This document shows, in pieces, positions 1 to 6,633 of a stretch of 6,662 nucleotides of DNA. Location of the stretch: assembly GCA_027487055.1 (NCBI GenBank), contig JAIYEJ010000030.1, positions 1-6,662 of the forward strand, written 5' to 3'. How positions within the stretch are numbered: position 1 is the stretch's first letter; every line of letters starts with the position of its first letter. The notes under the pieces are model-generated. The model had not been told where the DNA came from and searched no databases. It saw only the letters and a list, made by a program, of their open reading frames with translations. This stretch comes from Methylotenera sp. (lineage in GTDB: Bacteria; Pseudomonadota; Gammaproteobacteria; Burkholderiales; Methylophilaceae). The translations under genes and the position numbers were made by a program.

Positions 1-355
1 ATTCTGCAGCTTGTTGATAATATTGCGTCGCTCTTTCATAACTAATGCTTTGAATTTCACGTCTAAAAACCATAGCGGCCAACTGATACTGAGCCTCTTT
101 ATAATCTAAAGAGGCTGATTTTGTATACCACTTGACCGCTTCGTCCGAATTTTGCGTTACGCCATCACCATTTTGATACATCAATCCCAAGTTGTAACAG
201 GCCTTCGCATCGTTCTGGTTGGCAAGTGTTAAGTAAATGGCATGTGCTGCCGCAAAATCTTTTTGCGATAGCTTTAATTTAGCTTCTTCTAAAGTATTGG
301 CATGCACCAAACAAGACATCATCATGCCTAAAACTAACCATCGTGCTTGCTTCAT
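1..355 (-). CDS. Secreted Sel1-repeat (TPR-like) protein, C-terminus cut off by window edge
   Basis: This reading frame is open from an ATG at 355-353 to the window edge, giving the first 118 residues; the 3' end is missing. Residues 1-19 look like a Sec signal peptide: K2 and R5, a hydrophobic core from about 6 to 17, and a V-H-A cleavage site before N20. C15 is not in a proper lipobox, so a lipoprotein is less likely. After a short helical stretch, residues about 50-85 form a Sel1 repeat (A..CYNLGLMYQNGDGV, then EAVKWYTKSA), and a second begins near 86 (EAQYQLA... YERATQYYQQAAE). Sel1 repeats are alpha-alpha solenoids that usually mediate protein-protein contacts, and the signal peptide places this one in the periplasm. 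An AAGGA Shine-Dalgarno supports the start. It begins 37 bases after the ovoB stop on the same strand with no terminator between, so cotranscription is possible. The partner and function are unknown. Confidence 0.88.
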   Translation of the reverse strand, partial: MKQARWLVLGMMMSCLVHANTLEEAKLKLSQKDFAAAHAIYLTLANQNDAKACYNLGLMYQNGDGVTQNSDEAVKWYTKSASLDYKEAQYQLAAMVFRREIQSISYERATQYYQQAAE

Positions 356-360
356 GCTTA

Positions 361-365
361 TCCTT
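361..365 (-). promoter_or_regulatory. Ribosome binding site of the Sel1-repeat gene
   Basis: The minus strand reads AAGGA, then five bases, then ATG. This near-consensus Shine-Dalgarno fixes the start at 355. It stands out because none of the other genes in the window has one this clear, so this gene can probably be translated independently even when cotranscribed with ovoB. Confidence 0.7.
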
Positions 366-392
366 TGAATAAATTGGGAGTTAATATCTAAA

Positions 393-1649
393 TTAAGTAG
401 CTACGCTTTTCATCGCCAAACCAGCTTTTAATCGTAAAAGTGCAGCCATGACATTGGCTTTAGGTGTGCCTATGTTCATACGCATAAAGCCTTCACCACC
501 GCGCCCAAACATTGATCCTGGTGATAAACCCAATTTGGCTTCTTGAATAAAAAAGTGGTTTAATGCAGCATGATCGAGCTTGAGTTTTCGACAATCTAGC
601 CACAGCAAATACGTACCTTGTGGGCGAATCACGTTAATAGCCGGCAAATGCGTTTGAATAAACTCAATCGCTTCGTCACAAGTGTTTTGCAAATACGCCA
701 TTAAGGCGTTTAACCATTCGTCCCCTTCGCGATAGGCAGCTTCGAATGCGACAAGATTAAAGGGGTTGGCGACTGAAACGCCCATTTTGTTGAGCTGCGA
801 CTGAATCGCTTGACGGTGTGCAGCGTTGGGGATAATTAATGCAGATAAGCCTAAGCCGGGAATATTAAAGGTTTTGCTGGGCGAAACGGCGGTAATGATT
901 CGGTGCGATTCGTCAGATATTAGCTTTTCAGATTCTAAAGCCAAGCGACTCAATAAATGGTGTTGCGCATTTGCGTAAACTAAGTCGGCATGAATTTCAT
1001 CCGATAACACAATCAAATCATGCTTTTGGGCGATGGCTAAGATTTGCAACAACTCTCCTTGTGACCACACACGCCCAACAGGGTTATGAGGTGAGCAAAG
1101 CATTAGTAATGTTGCGTCTTTTGCGCAAGCATCCAAGTGCTCAACATCCATTGCATAATGCGCATGGTTAGTATCACCATCATGCAATACCAACGGGTTT
1201 TCAATTAAACGACGGTTTTGATTGGTGACGGCGGAAAAAAACGGAAAGTAAACGGGCGGCTGCACAATTACGCCAGCATTTTCAGCCGTTAGCGCTGCCA
1301 CCACTAGGTTTAATGATGGCACAACCCCAGGCGTGAGCACAATCCACTCTCGTTTTACCTGCCAATCATGCTTTGCTAGCAACCAGTCGATTAGCGACTC
1401 GTAGAGGCTTTCTGGGGCAATACTATAACCATACACGGGATGGTTTGCTCTGGCTTGTAAAGCTTTTGTAATTGCTTCTGGCACCGCAAAATCCATATCA
1501 GCCACCCACATTGGCATCACATCGTGTGTGCCGAATGTGGCGAATCTGCCATCAAATTTTAGTGACTGCGTGCCTTCACGCGCAACCACTTCGTCAAAAG
1601 AATTGCACAAATTGTGGCTTAAATCGTGCGTCAAGAGATGCGTTCCCAA
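393..1649 (-). CDS. ovoB: PLP-dependent C-S lyase, MalY/PatB family; probable OvoB of ovothiol biosynthesis
   Basis: This is a fold-type I aminotransferase-like enzyme of up to 418 residues, close to the usual ~390-400 of MalY/PatB beta-lyases. Visible landmarks, numbered from the 1649 start, are: FDEVVAREGTQSLKFD (18-33), the typical family N-terminus; MWVADMDF (47-54); PPVYFPF (131-137), with an aromatic residue near the cofactor; SPHNPVGRVW (186-195), with N189 contacting PLP; SDEIHADL (216-223), with D217 pairing with the pyridine nitrogen; SPSKTFNIPGL (256-266), with K259 the Schiff-base lysine; and FMRMNIGTP (388-396), with R390 expected to bind the substrate carboxylate. The family cleaves C-S bonds of cystathionine-like substrates to thiol, pyruvate and ammonia. 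Directly after ovoA, the inferred job is cleavage of the histidyl-cysteine sulfoxide adduct to 5-thiohistidine. The alternative is a general cystathionine beta-lyase. The start is uncertain: 1649 is a TTG, and TTG codons at 1634 and 1610 are also in frame. The first in-frame ATG lies inside conserved sequence. Confidence 0.85.
   Translation of the reverse strand: MGTHLLTHDLSHNLCNSFDEVVAREGTQSLKFDGRFATFGTHDVMPMWVADMDFAVPEAITKALQARANHPVYGYSIAPESLYESLIDWLLAKHDWQVKREWIVLTPGVVPSLNLVVAALTAENAGVIVQPPVYFPFFSAVTNQNRRLIENPLVLHDGDTNHAHYAMDVEHLDACAKDATLLMLCSPHNPVGRVWSQGELLQILAIAQKHDLIVLSDEIHADLVYANAQHHLLSRLALESEKLISDESHRIITAVSPSKTFNIPGLGLSALIIPNAAHRQAIQSQLNKMGVSVANPFNLVAFEAAYREGDEWLNALMAYLQNTCDEAIEFIQTHLPAINVIRPQGTYLLWLDCRKLKLDHAALNHFFIQEAKLGLSPGSMFGRGGEGFMRMNIGTPKANVMAALLRLKAGLAMKSVAT
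1631..1649 (-). promoter_or_regulatory. ovoA/ovoB overlap with likely translational coupling
   Basis: The ovoA stop TGA is at 1633-1631. The ovoB frame is already open here and offers TTG starts at 1649 and at 1634. The second forms a TTGA stop/start overlap, the TTG analogue of the common ATGA arrangement. GGGA lies about ten bases before the 1634 TTG and could act as a weak ribosome site. With no ATG and no strong Shine-Dalgarno, re-initiation by ribosomes finishing ovoA is the simplest reading. Which TTG is used cannot be decided from sequence alone. Confidence 0.5.
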
Positions 1650-3736
1650 AGCGTTACTTCAGAAAGCGTATGTTGAAACTTGTGTCGTGTTTCACGAATC
1701 ACAAACGGAATTTCAACAGGTGCTTGCAGAAGTTTAAAGCGCTGACCCAGTATAGTTTTCAGGCCATCGAGTGTGGTCACGTTTTCACCATCCTGCTTAA
1801 ACCCACCAATCCACTCCTCTTTCGGGGTGTGCTCTTCTAGCCATGTGTAAGGCGAGGTAATCATCAGCACACCACCCATATTTAAACGCTCGTATATGGT
1901 GTTCAAAAATTGGCGAGGGCTGTACAGTCGATCGATTAAATTGGCAGCCAGAATAAAATCGTAGCCGGTAAACTGTGGCTTGAGATTACAAGCATCACCC
2001 TGCCAAAACTCGACTTTATGCGCCGCATCACTTAAATTAAGTTCAGCCAAACTACGATCTTGATAGCTCACCAAATCGCCTTCATTGACCATGGTATAGC
2101 GTAGCACACCTTGTTGCGCGAGCTTAAGGGCAAGACCAATAAAGCGCGCAGAAAAATCAATGCCTGTGACGTGGTCAAAATGCTTGGCTAGTTCAAATGT
2201 CGCGCGCCCAGTGGCGCAGCCTAAATCTAAAGCCGTTTTGGCTGGTTTGTTGTGTAGGCTTTGAATTGCAAAGTCACTCAATGCTTTGGGGAAATTAGGC
2301 ACGCCATAATAGGTGTCTCCATAGTGAAATTCTGCATACTCAGAAAGCTGTTTGTCAGATTCATAATGCGAGGCGTTGTCTTCTATTGGGGTATCAGTCA
2401 CGATATAGCGAAATCCTGCATGTTGAAAAAAATGTCGTCTAAAGGCGTAACGGGCGCTTTTAATCGCCTCGTTTCCTGTTGCAATCCAAGAACCGCCTTT
2501 AATGATGTTATGCCGACCATCGAAGGTAGGCGTTGTAAAGTCATCATAAAGTGGATGTACTTTAAACCCATCGAACGGGAAAATAGGCGTTTCTGTCCAC
2601 TGCCACACATTTCCCACCACATCATACAAATCGCCATGCGCAAACTGATTCACAGGGCAAGAGGATGTAAAATGGTCAAGGAAAAGGTTTGCATTCATAG
2701 TACTCGCTACCATTTCGTCTGACAAGCCTGCATGCTCATAAAGCGCATACCACTCATGCTCCGTTGGCATGCGCACAGGCTTGCCCAACTGAATAGTTTG
2801 CCAATTACAAAACGCCTTCGCTTCATGGTAATTGACTTCAACAGGCCAACTCCAAGGCATATCAATCTCCGCTGTCATAAGTCTCAGCTTCCAAGCATCA
2901 CCTTGTTTTAGCCAAAACGTTGGATGCGCAGCTTTTGTATAATGTAACCAACCAAGACTCTCCTCCTGCCAATATTGGTCATCTTGGTAGCCACCCGCTT
3001 CTACAAACGATAAAAACTCTGCGTTGCTGGTTAAATATTTTGCTGCCTGAAAAGCAGGACTATGTGCTTTAAACTGTCCATACTCATTATCCCAGCCGTA
3101 ATACTTCGCTGATTTGCTGAGAACAATCTCTTTTGCAGAAATATCCACCAATGTGTTAATAGGTGCAGGTATATCAATCGCCAGGCATGGCAACCAATGT
3201 GCTGATGATTGTACAAACGATAAAGCATGTTGGCGGATTAACACCGAACTGGTTTCTAAATGAATACGCTCATGCTCTATGCCCATCAAAATCGGCCACC
3301 ATGGGCTTTCCCAATCAATGGGTGAATTGAGCGGTAAGATGTCAATCAGAGCATCCACCAACGAACGTACGCTAGCCCGATACGCTTTAACCTCGGCTGG
3401 GGTTGGCCAGTTGTAATGCATTTCATTCACATCGTCCCAGCCCATTTCATCCACACCAACGGCAAACATCGATTCAAATTGTGGATTGACACGCTGCGTA
3501 ATTAAACCCGCCAAAATCAATTTGTTGATAAAAAAAGTATTGGTATGGCCATAGTAAAAAATGAGTGGGTGACGCAAATGAATTGGCTTGATGTAATAAG
3601 CGTCGTCACTCACCAGCGTTTGAAACAAGCATTCGTATAGATCTGCTGTTTGATGGAAATAAGCGCGAATTTGCTCACGTGTAACAGGCGTTTCTTTATT
3701 GTTTAAGTCGATACTGCGATTTAAAAGTGTATTCAT
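1631..3736 (-). CDS. ovoA: OvoA: 5-histidylcysteine sulfoxide synthase fused to 4-mercaptohistidine N-methyltransferase
   Basis: OvoA is a non-haem iron enzyme that joins cysteine to the histidine imidazole ring with O2, giving 5-histidylcysteine sulfoxide. In ovothiol producers a C-terminal SAM-dependent domain later methylates the ring nitrogen. This 701-residue protein has the complete family layout. A DinB-like helical domain (about 20-175) carries the metal site: the HX3HXE motif with H155, H159 and E161, plus H64 in YYGHTNTFF as the probable third ligand. An FGE-sulfatase domain (about 200-447) includes MPTEHEWY (323-330), GNVWQWTE (375-382), IKGGSWIATGNEA (412-424) and HAGFRY (439-444). 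Y430 in ARYAFRRHFF is a candidate for the active-site tyrosine. A Rossmann methyltransferase (about 455-701) has motif I LDLGCATGR (503-511), acidic D527 ending beta-2, and GGVLMITSPYTW (621-632). No domain is truncated. The ATG at 3736 has no clear Shine-Dalgarno, but the N-terminus matches the family style. It overlaps ovoB downstream; a 212-base gap precedes it. Confidence 0.95.
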   Translation of the reverse strand: MNTLLNRSIDLNNKETPVTREQIRAYFHQTADLYECLFQTLVSDDAYYIKPIHLRHPLIFYYGHTNTFFINKLILAGLITQRVNPQFESMFAVGVDEMGWDDVNEMHYNWPTPAEVKAYRASVRSLVDALIDILPLNSPIDWESPWWPILMGIEHERIHLETSSVLIRQHALSFVQSSAHWLPCLAIDIPAPINTLVDISAKEIVLSKSAKYYGWDNEYGQFKAHSPAFQAAKYLTSNAEFLSFVEAGGYQDDQYWQEESLGWLHYTKAAHPTFWLKQGDAWKLRLMTAEIDMPWSWPVEVNYHEAKAFCNWQTIQLGKPVRMPTEHEWYALYEHAGLSDEMVASTMNANLFLDHFTSSCPVNQFAHGDLYDVVGNVWQWTETPIFPFDGFKVHPLYDDFTTPTFDGRHNIIKGGSWIATGNEAIKSARYAFRRHFFQHAGFRYIVTDTPIEDNASHYESDKQLSEYAEFHYGDTYYGVPNFPKALSDFAIQSLHNKPAKTALDLGCATGRATFELAKHFDHVTGIDFSARFIGLALKLAQQGVLRYTMVNEGDLVSYQDRSLAELNLSDAAHKVEFWQGDACNLKPQFTGYDFILAANLIDRLYSPRQFLNTIYERLNMGGVLMITSPYTWLEEHTPKEEWIGGFKQDGENVTTLDGLKTILGQRFKLLQAPVEIPFVIRETRHKFQHTLSEVTLWERIS

Positions 3737-3948
3737 TGTTTTGTATTAGATGAAAGATTGATGTTAATGCGAAAATTTATAAGCCTTGTATTGATATTAA
3801 TAAAATGATTACTTTTAAATTTATTAGTTTATAAAAGATGAATAATCTTTACTGTAATAATTGGAGTAGTCATAATAGATTTAATAAATTGCACTGCATT
3901 ATTTTACATTTTAAAAATCTAGATTATGTGATTGACTAACTAGCTAAA
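3737..3948. other. AT-rich spacer upstream of ovoA
   Basis: This is noncoding on both strands apart from trivially short frames. It should hold the ovoA promoter on the minus strand, but the run of A/T is so dense that no -35/-10 pair stands out. I see two small palindromes: AAAGAT/ATCTTT arms with a five-base loop at 3834-3850, and AATCTAGATT at 3916-3925. Neither has the GC stem and U-tract of a terminator, so I cannot show that transcription from the gene at 3949-4560 stops here. Confidence 0.5.
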
Positions 3949-4560
3949 CTAATTTGCAAGCTGATTTATTGCATCATGAATAAGCTCTAACCTCACAATT
4001 GGACTGTCAATTTGCATCAATCGCTGTTTCTGAAGAAGGGGTAGGTTGAGTAATTCAACCCATCTATTTGAAACCCAAGAGGCATCGTTATATTCATATG
4101 GTTTGATAATTGGAATATCCTTGTCTGATATACCTTGAAGCGGTAAAGATTCAATTAGGTGTTGAAGATTTTGACTCACTATTTTTAAATCATCAGGAAT
4201 TGGAATTTGCAAATCATTGTTTATATCTGATACGTCACCAATTACTAGGCCATCTGCTTGCGTTGTAAACCCGTTCACTTTGAACCTGTGACTACCCTGA
4301 CAGCTAATCATAATTAGACCTAATGTTGTGACATCTGCATCCAAAATATTAACTACAGTACCAATACTGGCAAAGGGTAAATGGCTTGGTATACCTGTCT
4401 TGTCATTTGGTAGCGCTGCAATAATACCAAAGCTTGTATTTTCTCTTAGACAAGCTTTGGTCATATCTAAATATCTTGCCTCAAATATACGTAAATTCAT
4501 AAGCCCTTTAGGGCAGACAACTACGTTGAGTGGAAAAAGAGGTAATTTATATGAATTCAT
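3949..4560 (-). CDS. Stand-alone LON substrate-binding domain protein
   Basis: The 203-residue protein corresponds to the N-terminal substrate-binding domain of Lon protease, without the AAA+ or protease parts. The diagnostic start is LPLFPLNVVVCPKGL (6-20), followed by LRIFEARYLDM (23-33), FGIIAAL (44-50), the IGTVVNILDAD strand (66-76), and GLIMISCQGSHRFKVNGF (81-98). The C-terminal helical part has WVSNRWVELLNLPLLQKQ (162-179) and the DSPIVRLELIHDAI helix (185-198). The length matches the free-standing form common in Proteobacteria (~190-220 residues), so this is not a truncated lon gene. There is no signal peptide, so it is cytoplasmic. Its biochemical role is not established; binding of misfolded or substrate proteins is an inference from Lon. 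The ATG at 4560 starts right at the conserved motif, but no Shine-Dalgarno precedes it. It appears more AT-rich than the ovo genes. Gaps of 253 and 212 bases on either side suggest it is transcribed alone. Confidence 0.88.
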   Translation of the reverse strand: MNSYKLPLFPLNVVVCPKGLMNLRIFEARYLDMTKACLRENTSFGIIAALPNDKTGIPSHLPFASIGTVVNILDADVTTLGLIMISCQGSHRFKVNGFTTQADGLVIGDVSDINNDLQIPIPDDLKIVSQNLQHLIESLPLQGISDKDIPIIKPYEYNDASWVSNRWVELLNLPLLQKQRLMQIDSPIVRLELIHDAINQLAN

Positions 4561-4813
4561 AACAATAAAAGACTATTTCAGTCCTGTTTCGTTCAAGTTT
4601 TACATAATAAAAAAGTGATTTGTTTTTACCTAATGGAAGTTACTTAATTGAAAGCACATTTATAATTTTTGATGTCTCATATAGACTTAAATTATGAAGA
4701 CAGATATTAAATTCAATACTTTAATAATAGCAGAACCGAAAAACGTAGTACTTTATTTACTCAACCAAAATTGGTGTGGCAAGTAGTTTATATACCTTAT
4801 GCATTAGTCATTT
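4561..4813. other. AT-rich spacer upstream of the LON-domain gene
   Basis: The spacer has no supported gene. It presumably contains the promoter for the LON-domain gene on the minus strand. A TATTAT at 4609-4604 is a possible -10, but the matching -35 is poor, so I do not call it. An inverted repeat with ACCAA/TTGGT arms lies at 4764-4775, about 40 bases past the stop of the barrel gene, but it has no U-tract and is too short for an intrinsic terminator. A 30-codon plus-strand frame at 4694-4786 lacks a ribosome site. Confidence 0.5.
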
Positions 4814-6466
4814 CTAAAAAACGTAGATAGAGACTTCAGTATAGAAAAAATTTGAAGTATCTTTACGATTGATCTCATTGTTGTTGCTGGGAATATTGAC
4901 CGCATTTTTAATAAAATTATCTGCCCAGAAATGTGCATAGCCTAAATTGATTGCGCAATACTGACTAATTGGGAAGCGAACCCTAACATCAAATTCTTTT
5001 CCTAGATCTTTACCACTTCTGCCAGTGCGGTCACGCAGGTTCGCCCCAGCATTCCAGCGGTCTGTTGCACTATCCAACTTGTACCAACTGAATCCTGTAT
5101 CCACTTTCATTTGATTAAGAAACGGCAATATCGGATCAAACTCAACGCGTACTTTAGGCGCACGGATATTCTCCATTTGAATGTAATCATTATTTGACCA
5201 TGGCCTTGCAAAACCAAATAAACGTTCAAAACGCTGATGACTCGTTCTATCGTTAGCAGCTACTGCAGTGGCTTTATCACCTGTTGCTACCCCGTAAAAC
5301 ACGCTGAAACGAGGCTTCCATGGGTGCTTGAGACTATACCCAATTTCCGCATTGTATGCATATGCATCATGATCTACATTAATATAACCAAGCGCATCAC
5401 TCAAAAATCGGTCTTGATTACCCCACTGCTTAACATAGCTCACATCGTAATCAAAACCAGTGTTACCAATAATGCCAAATGCGCGTAAACCTGCAGTATG
5501 AATTTCTCGATCTATTTGCGCCTGACTAAGCGTGCTACCTAGAAGGCTTTCGCCGTTGGCATTTAACTTCACTTTGTCGCCATTTTGTTTTAAAAGCAGG
5601 TAGTAGGGTTCTAAGGTAATATTTTCTGACCACCTTCGATAATTGCCAATTGCGCCATAAAAGTTTTGTGCATGGTCAACCTCATCAAACTTTGTGGTAA
5701 AACGTTGAATCGGCTTAACTACAAAAAGCTCTAGCTCCCAATCATTCTTCTTATCACCAATATTTGCACGAACACCTTGAAAGTTATTGGTAGTATTTCG
5801 CCATTCATTTCTTGCAATTAAGCGTCTATCTACTGCCTCCCAAGCATGGCGCCCTGCACGTATCCAAATCGGCCTATCATGGCCTAAATCATCTTTACCT
5901 AGTATGTTTTCTTTAAAATTAAGTTCTACATACCCTTGTAAAACCTCGGCATAGTTAATATCCCGTGTATCAAATTGGCGGGTATAGTCACCATTATTAC
6001 GGCGCGAGTCCTGTAGTTCTATGGCAAATCTTAATGGGTCGAGAATATTTTTGACACCAAAATACGCGCGCGTTCTAAGTAAAATTGGGTCATCTATATT
6101 CTCATCGTTTCGGCGAAAATCGTTATCTCGATGCTCGTAGCGTATTCGATACTCAAGCCCCAAATCTAGCCAATCGATGTTGTCAAAAGAATCAGAGTCT
6201 CTAAGCCACGTTTTATTGGCTTGTTTGACATACCTTGGTGGGTCAGTTTCTTTTTGCGTACCATAGCTTTTACGTTCTACAAAATAGCCGTTGGCTTCGC
6301 TTTTTTCTTGAGTGATATCTCGCGTTATTTCTAGCAGGCTTGCATTAACATATTCTGATTGTGCTAAATCATTACCAGCCCATGAAAATGGAATTCTAGA
6401 ACTTAAGATAACAAAGCTAAACAATAGTATATTTTTATAACGCATTTTAGAAATTCTTATTTCCAT
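4814..6466 (-). CDS. Alginate-export-family outer-membrane beta-barrel protein
   Basis: This 550-residue precursor resembles the Alginate_exp family (AlgE-like porins): monomeric outer-membrane barrels for anionic polysaccharides or other solutes. A signal peptide covers residues 1-30 (R/K-rich start, hydrophobic core ILLFSFVIL, cleavage after FSWA). Residues 31-95 form a polar, non-barrel N-terminal segment. The barrel starts near WLDLGLEYRIRYEHR (99-113), followed by family blocks DDPILLRTRAYFGV (125-138), DPLRFAIELQDSRR (143-156), RAGRHAWEAVDRRLIARNEWRNT (203-225), NFQGVRANIG (228-237) and GYAHFWADNFIK (509-520). Alternating aromatic/polar strands continue to the end, and the last residue is phenylalanine (SIYVF), as expected for a BAM-recognised beta-signal. 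No alginate synthesis genes are nearby, so the transported substrate is unknown. Two starts are plausible: ATG at 6466 or ATG at 6445 (M8). The second gives a more typical signal peptide length and has purine-rich sequence upstream. It is probably transcribed alone. Confidence 0.88.
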   Translation of the reverse strand: MEIRISKMRYKNILLFSFVILSSRIPFSWAGNDLAQSEYVNASLLEITRDITQEKSEANGYFVERKSYGTQKETDPPRYVKQANKTWLRDSDSFDNIDWLDLGLEYRIRYEHRDNDFRRNDENIDDPILLRTRAYFGVKNILDPLRFAIELQDSRRNNGDYTRQFDTRDINYAEVLQGYVELNFKENILGKDDLGHDRPIWIRAGRHAWEAVDRRLIARNEWRNTTNNFQGVRANIGDKKNDWELELFVVKPIQRFTTKFDEVDHAQNFYGAIGNYRRWSENITLEPYYLLLKQNGDKVKLNANGESLLGSTLSQAQIDREIHTAGLRAFGIIGNTGFDYDVSYVKQWGNQDRFLSDALGYINVDHDAYAYNAEIGYSLKHPWKPRFSVFYGVATGDKATAVAANDRTSHQRFERLFGFARPWSNNDYIQMENIRAPKVRVEFDPILPFLNQMKVDTGFSWYKLDSATDRWNAGANLRDRTGRSGKDLGKEFDVRVRFPISQYCAINLGYAHFWADNFIKNAVNIPSNNNEINRKDTSNFFYTEVSIYVF

Positions 6467-6598
6467 TCATTTATTTGGCAAGCTAAGCTAAAACTTGATT
6501 GGCCAAAATCTTACTTAAAAAACAAGCAGGCACTTTAACAACATCTTTTAACAATTGAAAATAACTTGTACTTATACCGCAATAACTAAATCGAATAT
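6467..6598. other. Leader region of the barrel gene
   Basis: The region lies between the terminator and the barrel gene, so a promoter must lie here if that terminator is efficient. I see no convincing -35/-10 pair. On the minus strand TTGTTAAA occurs twice with a 13-base period, separated by AGATG, and a TTGGCCAA palindrome lies nearer the start codon. Either could be a regulator site, but neither matches one I know. Confidence 0.35.
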
Positions 6599-6631
6599 AA
6601 AAAAGGGTTAGCTAATCGCCAACCCTTTTTT
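6599..6631 (-). terminator. Intrinsic (rho-independent) terminator
   Basis: Arms 6599-6612 and 6618-6631 pair around a five-base loop (6613-6617). The core GGGTT..GC stem is flanked by six A/T pairs, so a U-run follows the stem on either strand. On the minus strand all 14 pairs form, with one G-U wobble. On the plus strand the same position (6610/6620) is an A-C mismatch. This asymmetry argues that the element evolved to stop minus-strand transcription coming from beyond 6662, insulating the barrel gene from its upstream neighbour. Confidence 0.88.
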
Positions 6632-6633
6632 AA

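Noticed and set aside
1472..1840. Plus-strand open frame of 122 codons across the ovoA/ovoB junction
   Set aside because: It lies antisense to two well-supported genes, its translation shows no domain, and it is rich in Cys, Thr and Pro as expected of a shadow frame.
2261..2722. Plus-strand open frame of 153 codons antisense to ovoA
   Set aside because: It runs opposite the FGE-sulfatase domain and the start of the methyltransferase region of OvoA, has no recognisable motif, and has cysteine/basic-rich composition typical of antisense reading.
1631..3736. Possibility that the OvoA gene is instead EgtB (ergothioneine pathway)
   Set aside because: The fused C-terminal SAM methyltransferase, ~700-residue length and linked PLP lyase fit OvoA. 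EgtB proteins lack this C-terminal domain and use trimethylated histidine made by a separate EgtD, which is not present here.
3949..4560. Truncated lon protease gene
   Set aside because: The protein ends naturally after the C-terminal helices of the stand-alone domain family, and no AAA+ or Ser-Lys protease sequence follows in any frame downstream.
4571..4583. GACT/AGTC mini-hairpin just upstream of the LON-domain gene start
   Set aside because: Only four base pairs around a five-base loop, with no supporting context; expected by chance.
4694..4786. 30-codon plus-strand frame starting with ATG in the spacer upstream of the LON-domain gene
   Set aside because: No Shine-Dalgarno, no recognisable motif, and a length expected by chance in this sequence. 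It is also the only feature on the plus strand.
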